Under the pieces are notes generated by a model. That model was not told the origin of the DNA. It was given only the letters and a program-made list of their open reading frames with translations, and made no database searches. Both the position numbers and the translations under genes were made by a program. Positions 38,524-49,085 of a DNA stretch of 64,000 nt are shown here, in pieces; position 1 is the first letter of the stretch, and every line of letters starts with the position of its first letter. Source of the stretch: Dysgonomonas sp. PF1-14 (GTDB lineage: Bacteria; Bacteroidota; Bacteroidia; Bacteroidales; Dysgonomonadaceae); contig NZ_JARXWN010000006.1 of NCBI RefSeq assembly GCF_029892965.1, forward strand, positions 179,039-243,038, given 5' to 3'.

Positions 38524-40755
38524 TTAGTTGATTATTTCAAATTTAGTATTGATAACATTTTCACTGCTTCCTCCTACAAATAATTCGAATTGTCCAGATT
38601 CAACAACCTTTTGCATATCTATATTCCAAAAAGCAAGTTTGGATACAGGGATTTCAACTTTAACTTTCATTGTTTTTCCAGCTTGAAGATTTATACGGTC
38701 AAAATGTACTAGTTCTTTTACTGGTCTTATAATACTTGCTGCTATATCACGGAAATAAATCTGTATAACTTCAGTAGCATCATATTTCCCCGTATTGGAT
38801 AAATCAAAAGAAACTTCCAGAATATCATCTTTTTTGATCTTATTGTGTGACAATTGGAGGTTGGAATAAATAAATGTAGTATAAGACAATCCATATCCGA
38901 ATGGATATAAAGGGTCTTTTCCTGCATCCAGATAGTAAGATTTGTTACCCAATGAGGTTTGTTCAGCTTCTATAGGTATTTGGTATAATGTTGTTTCATT
39001 GCCATCGGCAGGTCTTCCGGTATTGTTATGATTATAATATATTGGTATCTGCCCCACATTTTTAGGAAATGTTACAGGTAATTTTCCTGATGGAATAACT
39101 TTTCCTGTCAATAGACTAACTAATGCCGGTCCTCCCATCGTTCCCGGATGGAAAGAGTATAATACAGCATCAGATAGAGCAACTTCTTTCCCTATTGATA
39201 AAGGACGCCCCGCCATAAAAGTCGTTACAAGAGGTTTTCCTGTATTCGCCAGTTCTTCAATGAGTGCTGATTGAACTCCTAGTAAATTTAAAGTTGTCAA
39301 CGAATGAGCTTCGCCGGAAAGTATAGCTTCTTCACCTACAAAAGCTAATATTACATCAACCTTTTTGGCTAATTCAACGACTTTACTAAAATTGTATTTA
39401 CTTGTATCGCGGGAGATAGACAGCGCAGGTTCGTATATTATTTCTATTATATGTCCGTACTGTTCTTGTAACGATATTAATGGAGTTCTTGTATATTTTT
39501 TGTCTCCGTCGAATACCCATGTTCCCAATTGATCATGTGGTGCATTTGCCATTGGACCTGTAACAAGAATCCTCTTAATATTATTCATATTCAATGGCAA
39601 AACATTATTTTCATTCTTCAGTAAAATTGTACTTTGCTCGACTGCCTCCTGTGCAGCTTCTAAATGAGATTCAGCATAGTATATTTCTTCTCTTTCATCT
39701 TGTATGTACGGCTGTTCAAAAATACCTAATTCAAATTTTATCCTTAGTATATTTCTTACAGCATTATCTATGTCTGAAAGGGATACTTCTCCCTCTTTTA
39801 ATAATTGAGGTAGATGATTGATATATGTTTCACTGACCATTTCCATATCTAATCCCGCATTAACGGCTTTCATTGCGGCTTCTTTCCCGTTTTTGCAATA
39901 ACCATGCTTTGCCATTTCAATGACTGATGCCCAATCAGATATAACAAAACCATTGAATTCCCATTCATTCCTTAAAATATCAGTTAATAAGAACTTACTG
40001 CCCGATGCCGGAATCCCATCATTATCATTGAATGAAGTCATTATTGTGGCCACTCCGGATTGGACTGCTTCTTCGAAAGGACGCAGATATAGATTTCGCA
40101 ATCTTCTTTCCGACACAAAAGTTGAATTATAGTCTCTTCCTCCTTCAGCAGCACCATAAGCGACAAAATGTTTTGCACATGCCAAAATACTACGAGGATT
40201 ATGAAGACTGCGACCCTGAAATCCTCTGATAGATGCTTTACCCATTTCTGAGACTAAATAAGGATCTTCTCCAAAACCTTCAGCTATTCTTCCCCAACGT
40301 GGATCGTGAGTAATATCGATCATTGGGGCAAATGTCCATCTTATTCCTGCTGCAGAAGCTTCTGTCGCAGCTATCTGCGAACTTTTCTCAACAATTTCCG
40401 GATTGAATGTAGCAGCTTGACCTAATGGTATAGGAAATATAGTTTTAAATCCATGTATTACATCTCGTGCATTAATTAATGGGATGCCGAGACGTGATTC
40501 TTCAACAGCTATTTTTTGTATTTCGTTAAAAAGATTGGGATCAGTTATACTCATTACTGATCCGACATGACCTTTTTCAGTTTCTTCTTTTAGCTTATTC
40601 CAGTCTTCACAATGCAACTGGTTCATCTGACCTATTTTTTCTTCCAAGGTCATTTGTTTTAATAAAGCCTCTATTCTGTATTCTATATTAACTTGAGCAA
40701 ATAAGTTACCGAATAAGAAATAAGTAGCAATAATGGTAAAAAGCTTCTTTTTCAT
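38524..40755 (-). CDS. Secreted GH3 beta-glucosidase-like enzyme
   Basis: 743 aa. Signal peptide about 1-20 (NLFAQ). GH3 N-terminal barrel with KHFVAYGAAEGGRDYN and nucleophile Asp274 in VISDWAS, alpha/beta sandwich domain and a C-terminal fibronectin type III-like domain. It would remove terminal glucose, which in this setting fits glucomannan. It heads the GH3-GH2 operon with its own -7 box at 40782-40775. Confidence 0.93.
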   Translation of the reverse strand: MKKKLFTIIATYFLFGNLFAQVNIEYRIEALLKQMTLEEKIGQMNQLHCEDWNKLKEETEKGHVGSVMSITDPNLFNEIQKIAVEESRLGIPLINARDVIHGFKTIFPIPLGQAATFNPEIVEKSSQIAATEASAAGIRWTFAPMIDITHDPRWGRIAEGFGEDPYLVSEMGKASIRGFQGRSLHNPRSILACAKHFVAYGAAEGGRDYNSTFVSERRLRNLYLRPFEEAVQSGVATIMTSFNDNDGIPASGSKFLLTDILRNEWEFNGFVISDWASVIEMAKHGYCKNGKEAAMKAVNAGLDMEMVSETYINHLPQLLKEGEVSLSDIDNAVRNILRIKFELGIFEQPYIQDEREEIYYAESHLEAAQEAVEQSTILLKNENNVLPLNMNNIKRILVTGPMANAPHDQLGTWVFDGDKKYTRTPLISLQEQYGHIIEIIYEPALSISRDTSKYNFSKVVELAKKVDVILAFVGEEAILSGEAHSLTTLNLLGVQSALIEELANTGKPLVTTFMAGRPLSIGKEVALSDAVLYSFHPGTMGGPALVSLLTGKVIPSGKLPVTFPKNVGQIPIYYNHNNTGRPADGNETTLYQIPIEAEQTSLGNKSYYLDAGKDPLYPFGYGLSYTTFIYSNLQLSHNKIKKDDILEVSFDLSNTGKYDATEVIQIYFRDIAASIIRPVKELVHFDRINLQAGKTMKVKVEIPVSKLAFWNIDMQKVVESGQFELFVGGSSENVINTKFEIIN

Positions 40756-40774
40756 AATACTTATATTAATAGTA

Positions 40775-40782
40775 CAAATCTA
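40775..40782 (-). promoter_or_regulatory. -7 box of the GH3-GH2 operon
   Basis: TAGATTTG on the minus strand, 19 nt upstream of the GH3 ATG. It matches the Bacteroidetes TAnnTTTG consensus. A TTG further upstream lies at a longer spacing than usual. Confidence 0.5.
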
Positions 40783-40858
40783 TTAATAACTTAGATTTAT
40801 GAATTATACAATATAATTGAAGGATTATACTATTTTGAAATAACTCTTCTTTAACATA

Positions 40859-40890
40859 AAGAGCAAAGCTGATATTTCGGCTTTGCTCTT
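40859..40890 (-). terminator. Hairpin terminator after the GH5 gene
   Basis: Perfect 11-bp stem AAGAGCAAAGC / GCTTTGCTCTT around a 10-nt loop, 23 nt downstream of the GH5 stop. The U-run on the minus strand is short. Confidence 0.7.
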
Positions 40891-40913
40891 ATATTTTTGA
40901 AATTAGGATGTAA

Positions 40914-42803
40914 TTACTTTATGAAAAACTTTCTTGAAACTATATCGTTGCCTCGTACGACCTGAACTCCTATTATTTTATTACTACCAAGATGGTCGAG
41001 GTTAAATTCTGTGTTTTGATTTTTTATTTTCTGATTGGATAATATACGACTTGTCGATACATCAACTATTTGCATAGTTGCATTTTTGTATTCATTTTTT
41101 ATGTTAACTTTCAGTATACCTCCGCTAACAACAGTTATTTCAATATCATCTACTATTTTTTTACTTTCTACAAGGTGATTATCGGTTAGGGAATAATCAG
41201 ATGCCATAAATGTCTGTCGTTTTCCATTAGGATAAACTAATTGTGGATAATTCTGATAAAAATTATTTGTTGCCGGTGTTATTCCTGCAAAAGTGCCGTA
41301 TCCGTCATTTTCCCAAGGGCTTTTCCATGCACATACTCCGCTGTAACCATTCCAATATGCATTCAGGTAAGCATTAGCCAAAGTCATATTCCAGCCCGAT
41401 TCATTTACATTATATCCGGGTGTTTCACCGATAACTACGGCTTTGTATCCGTCATCCATCCATTCTCCGATAGTTTTATTAAAGAAAGCTCCTGACGATT
41501 GCCACTGATACCAGTGCGGAGAATAGAAGTCAAGAAATGCATCAAGGTCATTGTATCGTGCTCTCAAAGATGCTTCACTATAATTATTGCCTGCATAGGT
41601 ATCTGCCCATGTCCAACTATTGTATTTGTTGCTATTGCATATAATCCACATAGAACCTGATGTAACAGGTTTATTGGTATGTTTATGTATGTAGGAAGCA
41701 CAGATAGCTATAAATCGTATAACATTATCACGGGATAAATTACCACAACTGGCATCCCTCCACATATGTTCTATTTCATTACATATATCATAGCCCATCA
41801 CATATGGTTCGTCATTATATCGTTTTATAAACGGAACAAGAAAATATTCACAATACCATTTTGTTTTGTTTTCATCATTGATTATTTGCCGGAACTGGCT
41901 CCAGCGGGTTGCATTGTAATTGTTAATTACCATATCGAAAGACCAGAAAGTGGGCATAATATATATTTGTCTTTCTCTGGACAATGCCACAAGCTTGTCC
42001 ATATCGGTCCAGAACTGTGAGGTAGCGCCTGTAACCAGTCCATCCCCATTCAACGATGGGCTTGTGTTACCTCCTCCATGTACCCATATCCGAGCCAGAT
42101 TGATATTGTTTTGTTCGTAACGGCTGAATTCTTCCTGCCACCATTGGTGGTTATAATTCCTTCCTAAAAAATCGAGACGATAATCATTGTTCCATTGCCA
42201 TGCAGTATTTATACCGTTGAAGAAAATTTGCTTACCATAGGCATAGAACTTATTACCGCTGATGGTTACAGTAGGACTGCTAGAATTCACGTTTTTATTA
42301 ACAAGAGCAATTTCGTCGATATAGAATGAAAAGGCCGGTTTGGATTCATAGGCTCCCGGAACTAAACTAATCCTGTTGAATTGCCCGTCCGAAAGCCTGT
42401 CTAAAGGTAATATCACATCCTGCCATTGCCCGTTTGCATTGTATTTTGGATAGGTTTCCCAATCCGACACGGAAGTTCCGGTGGAAGTATTTTCGAGTTT
42501 ATACACAAATGAGAAGGTTCCTATATTAGCAGACTTTACCCGTATTTTAATTCCCGAATAATTAGATTTTGTAAATGTGTTATTCAGGTTAAAATAAATT
42601 CCGTCTCCTTCATTATTTGCAGGAACAGAAACAAGACCTGCTTTACCAAGACTGCCGTCCGTAGATGTTAGGACATTGATTGACACATTTCCCCACGTAT
42701 CAAAATTAGACGAAAGATAATTAAAGTTAGATACAATTTTGTTTTGAGAGCTACTAGTAATTGCAATTAGCAGTAAAATTAAATTAAATATTAGTTTTCT
42801 CAT
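40914..42803 (-). CDS. GH5 mannanase-like enzyme with type IX secretion sorting domain
   Basis: 629 aa. Signal peptide about 1-19. An N-terminal beta-sandwich carbohydrate-binding-like domain (about 22-170) precedes a GH5 catalytic barrel (about 178-525; acid/base Glu343 in CNEIEH, nucleophile Glu460 in VIGETPG). The last 85 residues (DDIEITVVSGGILKVNI to SRKFFIK) form a type A Por/type IX secretion C-terminal domain. The enzyme is probably exported and attached to the surface. Subfamily GH5_7-like is my best guess, not proven. It has its own promoter and terminator. Confidence 0.82.
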   Translation of the reverse strand: MRKLIFNLILLLIAITSSSQNKIVSNFNYLSSNFDTWGNVSINVLTSTDGSLGKAGLVSVPANNEGDGIYFNLNNTFTKSNYSGIKIRVKSANIGTFSFVYKLENTSTGTSVSDWETYPKYNANGQWQDVILPLDRLSDGQFNRISLVPGAYESKPAFSFYIDEIALVNKNVNSSSPTVTISGNKFYAYGKQIFFNGINTAWQWNNDYRLDFLGRNYNHQWWQEEFSRYEQNNINLARIWVHGGGNTSPSLNGDGLVTGATSQFWTDMDKLVALSRERQIYIMPTFWSFDMVINNYNATRWSQFRQIINDENKTKWYCEYFLVPFIKRYNDEPYVMGYDICNEIEHMWRDASCGNLSRDNVIRFIAICASYIHKHTNKPVTSGSMWIICNSNKYNSWTWADTYAGNNYSEASLRARYNDLDAFLDFYSPHWYQWQSSGAFFNKTIGEWMDDGYKAVVIGETPGYNVNESGWNMTLANAYLNAYWNGYSGVCAWKSPWENDGYGTFAGITPATNNFYQNYPQLVYPNGKRQTFMASDYSLTDNHLVESKKIVDDIEITVVSGGILKVNIKNEYKNATMQIVDVSTSRILSNQKIKNQNTEFNLDHLGSNKIIGVQVVRGNDIVSRKFFIK

Positions 42804-42831
42804 GATGATAATGGTTAAAATTAGTATAATG

Positions 42832-42839
42832 CAAACCTA
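42832..42839 (-). promoter_or_regulatory. -7 box of the GH5 gene
   Basis: TAGGTTTG on the minus strand, 28 nt before the ATG, with a TTG about 18 nt further upstream. This is a good match to the Bacteroidetes promoter pattern. Confidence 0.55.
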
Positions 42840-42910
42840 AACACACTAATTGACAAACAATTATACTATATAACTAAATGTTAATACTTTTCTGAAAATT
42901 AATTTTATAA

Positions 42911-45900
42911 TTATATTTTTATACCTCTTGATTTATTTTGATTCCCAGTATCAGGCTTTGCCATAATTATCCTATCAGGATTAGCATCTATTATATCTTT
43001 GATAGATAATATTTTTCCTGAATGTCTATCAGGTTCTTCACTATTCATTTTTAAAGCAGACAATTCTGGTTTCCTTTCAGGGATTGTTGTATTGGTTTTT
43101 AGTTCCTGATTCTTATTCTCCAAACTCAGATTTATCTGCCGGCTTAATAAATCCAACTGTGATTTCAAATCCTTCAGTTCCGGTTCTTTCTTCCATGTAG
43201 CCGTCATTACCTCTTTCAATACAGGTAAATCCTTTTCCAGCTTTTGATTATCCGATTGGTATTTATCAATCAAAGCAGGTATTCGATCCAAAGCTTTCAG
43301 AAAATTAGTTGAAGCCAATATCGGATCGGTAGCAATATGCCCGTTGTTATAGGAGTATTTAATATTCCCCTCTCCCTCGATAAAGAAACGATTGTCCTTG
43401 AACATGGAGCCTTCTTTTTGGCTATCCTCAGTCTTAACAAGAATTTTAAAGCCATATAATTCCCCGATTTTAAAATATTCGCCATTGGTTCTGGCGTTAT
43501 TCGCCAGCTGATTCAACTTATCTCCAATAGCTTTTGGGTCGGTACTGTCGAGATTATCCAGTTTTATTGGATTCAGCTTATTCCCTTCCCTATCTACTTG
43601 AAGTTTCTCATTGAATACCGTCAGATCTTTGGTCATCCGGCTAATCATTTCAGAGTTACTGTCCACAGTTCGCGTAATATCCTCAAACTTATAGATAGCA
43701 GAAGATTTACTGCGGTTAAATGCCTGGCGTTCGCTCTCCAAAGAAGCGATCTTTTTTTCTAATTTAGCTTTTTCCAGCAGGTCGGTATTGCCTGAAAGTA
43801 TAGCCACGTACTCCGAAAAGTTCATGCCCGAACCTTCGTCCAAACTACCTTCGTCAATGGTTCGGGTAGCCATATTATTTGTTTTGAGCTGGTTGATAAA
43901 TAGCTGTTTGTTTTGAAGCAAGTTGAATTTATAACTGTCCAATGATTTTTCTACGGCATATATCAGGACATCCACCTTATTATCCGCATACAACTTGGCT
44001 ATTTCATTGCCTTTGCGGATTGCCCTACCGTCCCTTTGGTTCAGGTCGCTTGGTCGCCACGGCGTATCTAAATGATGGATAGCCACAGCCCGCCTTTGTG
44101 CATTGACTCCTGTTCCCAGCATAGAAGTCGAACCGAACAATACACGGATACGCCCTGCGTTCATGGCTTCTATCATGGTCTTTCTCGCATTATCGGTCTT
44201 GGCTTCCTGTATAAAGCGTATCTCATGGGCAGGGATACCATGATCTTCTATCAATTTTCTCTTTATCTCTGAATATGGATTCCATTCATTGGGTTTATAG
44301 GTTCCTAAATCGGAAAAGACAAACTGAGTTCCTTTTTGAAAATCATATTTGTTATAGTATTCAGCGATTTTTGCTGCACAATGGGATGCTTTGTTATCCA
44401 CATGGTCTCCGTAAGACATATCTATCATACGCATATCCAAAGACATCTTTCGGGCATAGTCTGTTGCTATCAGCATCTTTGCTTTCTCTTCACTTCGAGA
44501 TAATGGTTCTCTGCCCAATATTGTGGCATCTCCCGTTTCAGCAAACTTCATCAGTTTTCCGATAAAGATTTCCTGCTGTGGTGTAGGTGGGATATTGTAT
44601 AATACCTCATTCTTTTCGGGTCTGTCTATACCTATATCCTTTGCCGTACGGAAGTCTGTTATCTCCGAATAGAAGGATGCCAGTTCAGGCACTTTGATAA
44701 AGTATCGGAAGCGTTCTTTCTGCACTATCTGATTAGTTACCGAAAACTCATAGTCTGTTGTCTTCTTGGCAAAGACAGCTGCCCATGCGTCAAAGGAGTT
44801 GATGCCCTGCTTTTCCAGTTCTTTCGGGCGCAGGTATTTGAACAGGATGTATAATTCCGTCAATGAATTGGATATGGTTGTACCCGACAGGAATGTCGCT
44901 CCCAGATCCTTATCCCTTCTATCCTGTATGGTGCGGATGGCAAAGAGCATATTCATGGCCCGCTGGCTTCCTTCGGGATTACCTAAGCCTGCCACTCGGT
45001 CGTGGCGGGTGGTAAAGGCAAGGTTCTTGAACTGGTGCGACTCGTCTATGAACAAATGGTCTATGCCCATCATCTTAAAATCCACTACATCATCGGTACG
45101 GTTTTTAATGGTATCAGCCAGATTACTCAGCTTTACTTCTAAATTTTGCTTCCGTATTTCCAATCCCCGAAGCATCCTTTTAGAGATTTCTTTTCCCTGC
45201 TCTCTCAGGACATTCAGGTTTTCCTCTACGGACTCTAATTCGGATTGGAATATCTGCTGCTGCATTTCCGGCGATTGGGGTATCTTGCCGAACTGGTCAT
45301 GGGTCAGGATTACAGCATCCCAGCTGTTATTCTTTATTTCATTAAATATCTTTACTCTTTTCTGTAGCGTAAAGTCTTCCTTACCCGGATAGAGTATTCT
45401 GGCATTGGGATAGGCTGTGCGGAAGGTAGAAGCTATCTCATGTACATTTGCTTTCAGACCGATAATCATCGGTTTGTTGGCCTGCCCCAATCGTTTCATT
45501 TCATAGGCGGCACAGCACATGATCAGCGTCTTGCCCGTTCCCACCTCGTGGTCGCCAATGCCCCCGCCATTCTGCTTAATCATCCAGATGCAATCCTTTT
45601 GCGATTGGTATAAATCGGGAATACCCAAGCCCCTCAAATCCAATCCGGGAAATGTTTGGTGTGAGCCGTCGTATTGGGGACGGACAAAGCAGTTGAACTT
45701 GCGGTTGTATTTATCTGCCAGTTCATTTTTAAATTCAGGCGATTGCCCATCTAACCAATCGGTAAAGCCGTTTCGGATTTCATCTATTTTGGCATTTGCC
45801 ATCTGTATGGCTTGCCCGTCGGGTACTTTTACATTCTTGTCTTCTCCCGTTTCAGGGTCTGTTACCTTGATAGTTTTAGTGATATTGGGTGTGGTATTGA

Positions 45901-48481
45901 GCAGGGCGTGTTTGAGTAAGTGAATGCCTGTATAGAGTTTACTTTCTCCCTGTACAGCAAACTTTTCATTGATAATCATATTGCTTCTGTCCGCTTTGAC
46001 GGTAAAATCATCACGGGATGCGTAATAAGATATATCGACATCCGTTTCAAAGAGTTTGCTCATGTAATCCTCATACACAGTCGTACCAATCCACCTTTCC
46101 CCGAAATTGAAATCCAGTTCTTCATATCTGATCGGTTGCGGTATAGCCTCCTGCAAGGCTTTCAGTGATGCTTGCGAGGGAATATCATCAGGATGGTTCA
46201 GTACATATCGTTCTAAGGCTTCTGACTTTTCAATCACATTGCCTGCGATAAACCTGTCCCTGACTTCATAGTTTTGCACCAATGGGTTAAAGTAAATCCG
46301 TCCTTGCAATTCGGAAATGACTTCATCCCTGTCTTTTCCTTCCATCAGGGAGAGCATATAATCGATATCCACTTCACCATATTTATTCAATGATGCGATA
46401 AGGGCTTCGTCTGAAGTATTAGCAACGGAAATCTCGTTGGGGTTAAAAGCAACAGGTATGGAGAAGATATCGGCTTTAATGAAAGCTCCTCCAACCTCCC
46501 CAAAGGGGAGACTCTGTTTCCCCACTTCGGGGGGACTAAGGGGGGCTTTTCTTTCAAGTGCGAGAATCTCCCTGCCTCCGGCATCCATCTTGATGATATC
46601 TAAATTCTTTTTGTCATTCAGATAGCCATATCTACGGACAAACTTGTCATAACACAGGTTCAGGTTGCTGCGCAATGAGGTGTGTTCGGTCAAATGCTTG
46701 GCCTCGTGGTTATAGAGGGCATGGTAGGTATCCCGAATCTCTATATAGCGACTAATCTTTGAACGTTGGTCAAAGGATATGTCCAGTGCCTGAAATTCGG
46801 CATCATCCCGATAACGTTCTTTCAGGAAACCAACCTGTCCCTTATCTTCTACAAGAGAGTCTCTTTTGTGAAACTCAAACAGTTCGCCGGAATAAGGACG
46901 TGGCTCAAAAGAGCGTTTGCGTTCTTCCTGTCGTTGTTCCTCACGAAGCCTTTCCTGTTGTTCGGCTATTCGGGCATCTTCTATGGGGTAAAGCCCCTCC
47001 TGACCTCCCCGAGGGGGAGGAACAGGAAGTGGGGTATTTAGGGGGCTGTCTTTAGAAAACATGCTAAGCTGTACAGGTTTTCCTTTCAATGCAGATGCTT
47101 TTTTTCTATTTCTGACAGGTTTTACCTGTGTCCGTTCTTCCTGTGTAAAACCGAACAAATCGTATAAACTCATTACAGGCTCGGAAACATTGACCTCTAA
47201 GGCCTGATAAGAAGTCCTTACTTTTACTTCTTGTCTTTCTGTTCCTTCCTGCCGGTTAAATTGCGGAATGACAACTTTTGGCTCCGTTTGCTTTTGAGTA
47301 TTGCTAATCCGATGTTTCTTATACAATTCAGTATCGAGGTTGAACTTCAAATCACTTTTGAGCATCTGCCCCATATAGTCGGCGATTTCTTCCATACTCC
47401 CCTCATGGATAAATACCCGGGCAGGCTTGCCGTAAGGATCGGTATCTATGAACTCTTTTGTCTGTACGACACGGCTCAGATTATAGAAATAATCATTGTT
47501 GTAGATTTCCGTTTCCTCTGACTTCGAGCTGCTAATAAAGTATTCCTCCCAGATATTCAGAAGTTTGTCTTTAGCTGTATTTTTTTGCAATAAAATCAGG
47601 TCACTTCCAACTTCTGTTCCTGCATAGTCGGTAAAAAGGTTATTGGGTAGTCGGATAGCCGATACAAGGTTTGTATTTTCCATCAGCCATTGACGTACAG
47701 GTTCATTATTGGGAGAGTTCATCACTCCCTGAGATGTTATAAAAGCCATAATACCGCCTTCACGAAGAGATTCTACTCCTTTTACAAAGAAATAGTTATG
47801 TATGGCCCGTGTAGAGTCACGATGTAAGGCATCCTGCTTCATAAAAGCAGAATCAAATACGCTCATTTCTCCGAATGGTATATTAGAAGAAACAACATCG
47901 AAATAATTGTTGTACCTGTTCTCTATAGTTTCAAAGCCTTCGATTTTTACTTTATCGTCAGGTTGAAGATGGGATAACAGTTTTCCTGTCAATATATCTT
48001 TTTCAAAACTGATACGTTCACTAGTACCACCAAAGGCACGGGAAAACTCGCCCATACCTGCTGAGGGATCAAGAAAACGGCTTATTTCTATACCGCTATC
48101 TTTAATCGCGTCGGTAATAGCTTGTACAGCTTCGGGTGGTGTATAGAAAGCTGTGAGTACAGAATTCTTGATGCTGTTGAAGTATTGCTTGTATTCTTTT
48201 TCAGATGAAGTATTATCCTTAATAACCCGATGTAATTCAGCTACCAGTGGAAACAGTTCCAGTTCAGATTTAACCCATTGGGATGTATCAGCTAGAGAGG
48301 TTGCAGGATTGAGAACGCATTTAAGTCCTCCGAATCCTGAATAGCCCTGCATTATCTTTTTTTCATTATCGGTAGCTGTCCGTTGCTCCCTTTCGAGAGC
48401 AAGGACAGTACGGATGGCTTCGATGTTGGCCCGAAGATGAACCTTTTTATTAAAGCTCATTTTCTTCCAGCCATAAGTCAA
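42911..48481 (-). CDS. Giant ICE protein: N6-adenine methylase domain fused to SNF2-type helicase
   Basis: 1856 aa. The N-terminal methylase-like domain has DPSAGMG at 138-144 and NIPF at 200-203; the usual NPPF is altered, so catalysis is doubtful. The helicase half has EVGTGKT with Lys984, DESH at 1146-1149 and a C-terminal motif GRAIRKGN, followed by coiled coil. Such proteins are common on Bacteroides ICEs and may protect incoming DNA; their role is unproven. Two G/C-block repeats are inserted in frame (46481-46552, 46989-47053). It ends KSRGIKI, like the DUF3945 protein. It overlaps DUF1896 by 32 nt. Confidence 0.88.
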   Translation of the reverse strand: MTYGWKKMSFNKKVHLRANIEAIRTVLALEREQRTATDNEKKIMQGYSGFGGLKCVLNPATSLADTSQWVKSELELFPLVAELHRVIKDNTSSEKEYKQYFNSIKNSVLTAFYTPPEAVQAITDAIKDSGIEISRFLDPSAGMGEFSRAFGGTSERISFEKDILTGKLLSHLQPDDKVKIEGFETIENRYNNYFDVVSSNIPFGEMSVFDSAFMKQDALHRDSTRAIHNYFFVKGVESLREGGIMAFITSQGVMNSPNNEPVRQWLMENTNLVSAIRLPNNLFTDYAGTEVGSDLILLQKNTAKDKLLNIWEEYFISSSKSEETEIYNNDYFYNLSRVVQTKEFIDTDPYGKPARVFIHEGSMEEIADYMGQMLKSDLKFNLDTELYKKHRISNTQKQTEPKVVIPQFNRQEGTERQEVKVRTSYQALEVNVSEPVMSLYDLFGFTQEERTQVKPVRNRKKASALKGKPVQLSMFSKDSPLNTPLPVPPPRGGQEGLYPIEDARIAEQQERLREEQRQEERKRSFEPRPYSGELFEFHKRDSLVEDKGQVGFLKERYRDDAEFQALDISFDQRSKISRYIEIRDTYHALYNHEAKHLTEHTSLRSNLNLCYDKFVRRYGYLNDKKNLDIIKMDAGGREILALERKAPLSPPEVGKQSLPFGEVGGAFIKADIFSIPVAFNPNEISVANTSDEALIASLNKYGEVDIDYMLSLMEGKDRDEVISELQGRIYFNPLVQNYEVRDRFIAGNVIEKSEALERYVLNHPDDIPSQASLKALQEAIPQPIRYEELDFNFGERWIGTTVYEDYMSKLFETDVDISYYASRDDFTVKADRSNMIINEKFAVQGESKLYTGIHLLKHALLNTTPNITKTIKVTDPETGEDKNVKVPDGQAIQMANAKIDEIRNGFTDWLDGQSPEFKNELADKYNRKFNCFVRPQYDGSHQTFPGLDLRGLGIPDLYQSQKDCIWMIKQNGGGIGDHEVGTGKTLIMCCAAYEMKRLGQANKPMIIGLKANVHEIASTFRTAYPNARILYPGKEDFTLQKRVKIFNEIKNNSWDAVILTHDQFGKIPQSPEMQQQIFQSELESVEENLNVLREQGKEISKRMLRGLEIRKQNLEVKLSNLADTIKNRTDDVVDFKMMGIDHLFIDESHQFKNLAFTTRHDRVAGLGNPEGSQRAMNMLFAIRTIQDRRDKDLGATFLSGTTISNSLTELYILFKYLRPKELEKQGINSFDAWAAVFAKKTTDYEFSVTNQIVQKERFRYFIKVPELASFYSEITDFRTAKDIGIDRPEKNEVLYNIPPTPQQEIFIGKLMKFAETGDATILGREPLSRSEEKAKMLIATDYARKMSLDMRMIDMSYGDHVDNKASHCAAKIAEYYNKYDFQKGTQFVFSDLGTYKPNEWNPYSEIKRKLIEDHGIPAHEIRFIQEAKTDNARKTMIEAMNAGRIRVLFGSTSMLGTGVNAQRRAVAIHHLDTPWRPSDLNQRDGRAIRKGNEIAKLYADNKVDVLIYAVEKSLDSYKFNLLQNKQLFINQLKTNNMATRTIDEGSLDEGSGMNFSEYVAILSGNTDLLEKAKLEKKIASLESERQAFNRSKSSAIYKFEDITRTVDSNSEMISRMTKDLTVFNEKLQVDREGNKLNPIKLDNLDSTDPKAIGDKLNQLANNARTNGEYFKIGELYGFKILVKTEDSQKEGSMFKDNRFFIEGEGNIKYSYNNGHIATDPILASTNFLKALDRIPALIDKYQSDNQKLEKDLPVLKEVMTATWKKEPELKDLKSQLDLLSRQINLSLENKNQELKTNTTIPERKPELSALKMNSEEPDRHSGKILSIKDIIDANPDRIIMAKPDTGNQNKSRGIKI
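46481..46552. repeat. Interspersed G/C-block repeat inside the helicase gene, copy A
   Basis: Imperfect inverted structure starting aaagctcctccaacc and ending gggggctttt, with internal blocks ccccaaagggg and cccacttcgggg. The coding frame runs through it as [20 protein letters not shown] between LERK and IKADIF, where relatives carry only a few residues. This is the type of short interspersed element common in Bacteroidetes intergenic DNA. Confidence 0.7.
46989..47053. repeat. Interspersed G/C-block repeat inside the helicase gene, copy B
   Basis: Starts aaagcccctcctgacctcccc, continues gagggggaggaac and ends agggggctgtcttt. Same arrangement of end and internal blocks as copy A, 440 bp away, again read in frame ([17 protein letters not shown]) in a poorly conserved linker of the protein. 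Confidence 0.7.
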
Positions 48482-48902
48482 TGAATCCTGTCAGTTCGGT
48501 ATAGAGTTCATCATATTCGGGAGAATAGGCGAACTCATCGGAAAGTGGATATTGCAGGAACAGGAACTCGCATTGGGATAAAATGCGGACAGCATAATCT
48601 TTAGCTTCGCTTTGTGGAACAATATCAGAAAATTCGTTCCACAACACATTGACAATAGTATCATGCTTGGAGAATAGAAGTCCTTTAAATAATGTCAGGT
48701 TTGCCAATTCTTCTGCTTCAGTCTGTGATAATCCTTCTTTTATGGCATTGGAATAGGCTTCGGATGCTTCGTCTGTTCTGTTTTTAATGAAGTTGTTATC
48801 TGATGCCAGGTGCGGATGGCTTTCTTTCAGAAAGGAAAGCAAGGTTAGTCTGTAATAGGATAGTTCCATTGGATTGTTATTCTGATTCTTATTTCGTTTC
48901 AT
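48450..48902 (-). CDS. DUF1896 family protein
   Basis: 150 aa. [49 protein letters not shown] and a very acidic C-terminus are the marks of DUF1896, a helical family found almost only on Bacteroidetes ICEs next to topoisomerase III and the methylase/helicase. Acidic composition suggests a DNA mimic or partner protein; function is unknown. Its end overlaps the helicase start by 32 nt. Confidence 0.85.
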   Translation of the reverse strand: MKRNKNQNNNPMELSYYRLTLLSFLKESHPHLASDNNFIKNRTDEASEAYSNAIKEGLSQTEAEELANLTLFKGLLFSKHDTIVNVLWNEFSDIVPQSEAKDYAVRILSQCEFLFLQYPLSDEFAYSPEYDELYTELTGFIDLWLEENEL

Positions 48903-49031
48903 AATTATATTTTTTGATTGTTGGAGAATTGGAATTATGCCTACCTTTGTTTATTCAGGTTATTTACTCCGTTTTCGGATATATGTCGGGAGGCATATCG
49001 GGTTAGACCGGATAACTTGGATAATTAGCTA

Positions 49032-49058
49032 GGCACTTGGGAGGGATACCCAAGTGCC
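49032..49058. promoter_or_regulatory. Strong hairpin between topB and DUF1896
   Basis: Perfect 10-bp stem GGCACTTGGG / CCCAAGTGCC with a 7-nt loop. On the plus strand a T-rich run follows. On the minus strand, the direction of the genes, it is followed by CTAATTATCCAA, the motif repeated in this ICE. It may be a terminator or processing hairpin. Confidence 0.55.
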
Positions 49059-49085
49059 GTTTGTTTTGGAGTCACAGGCCCTTTG

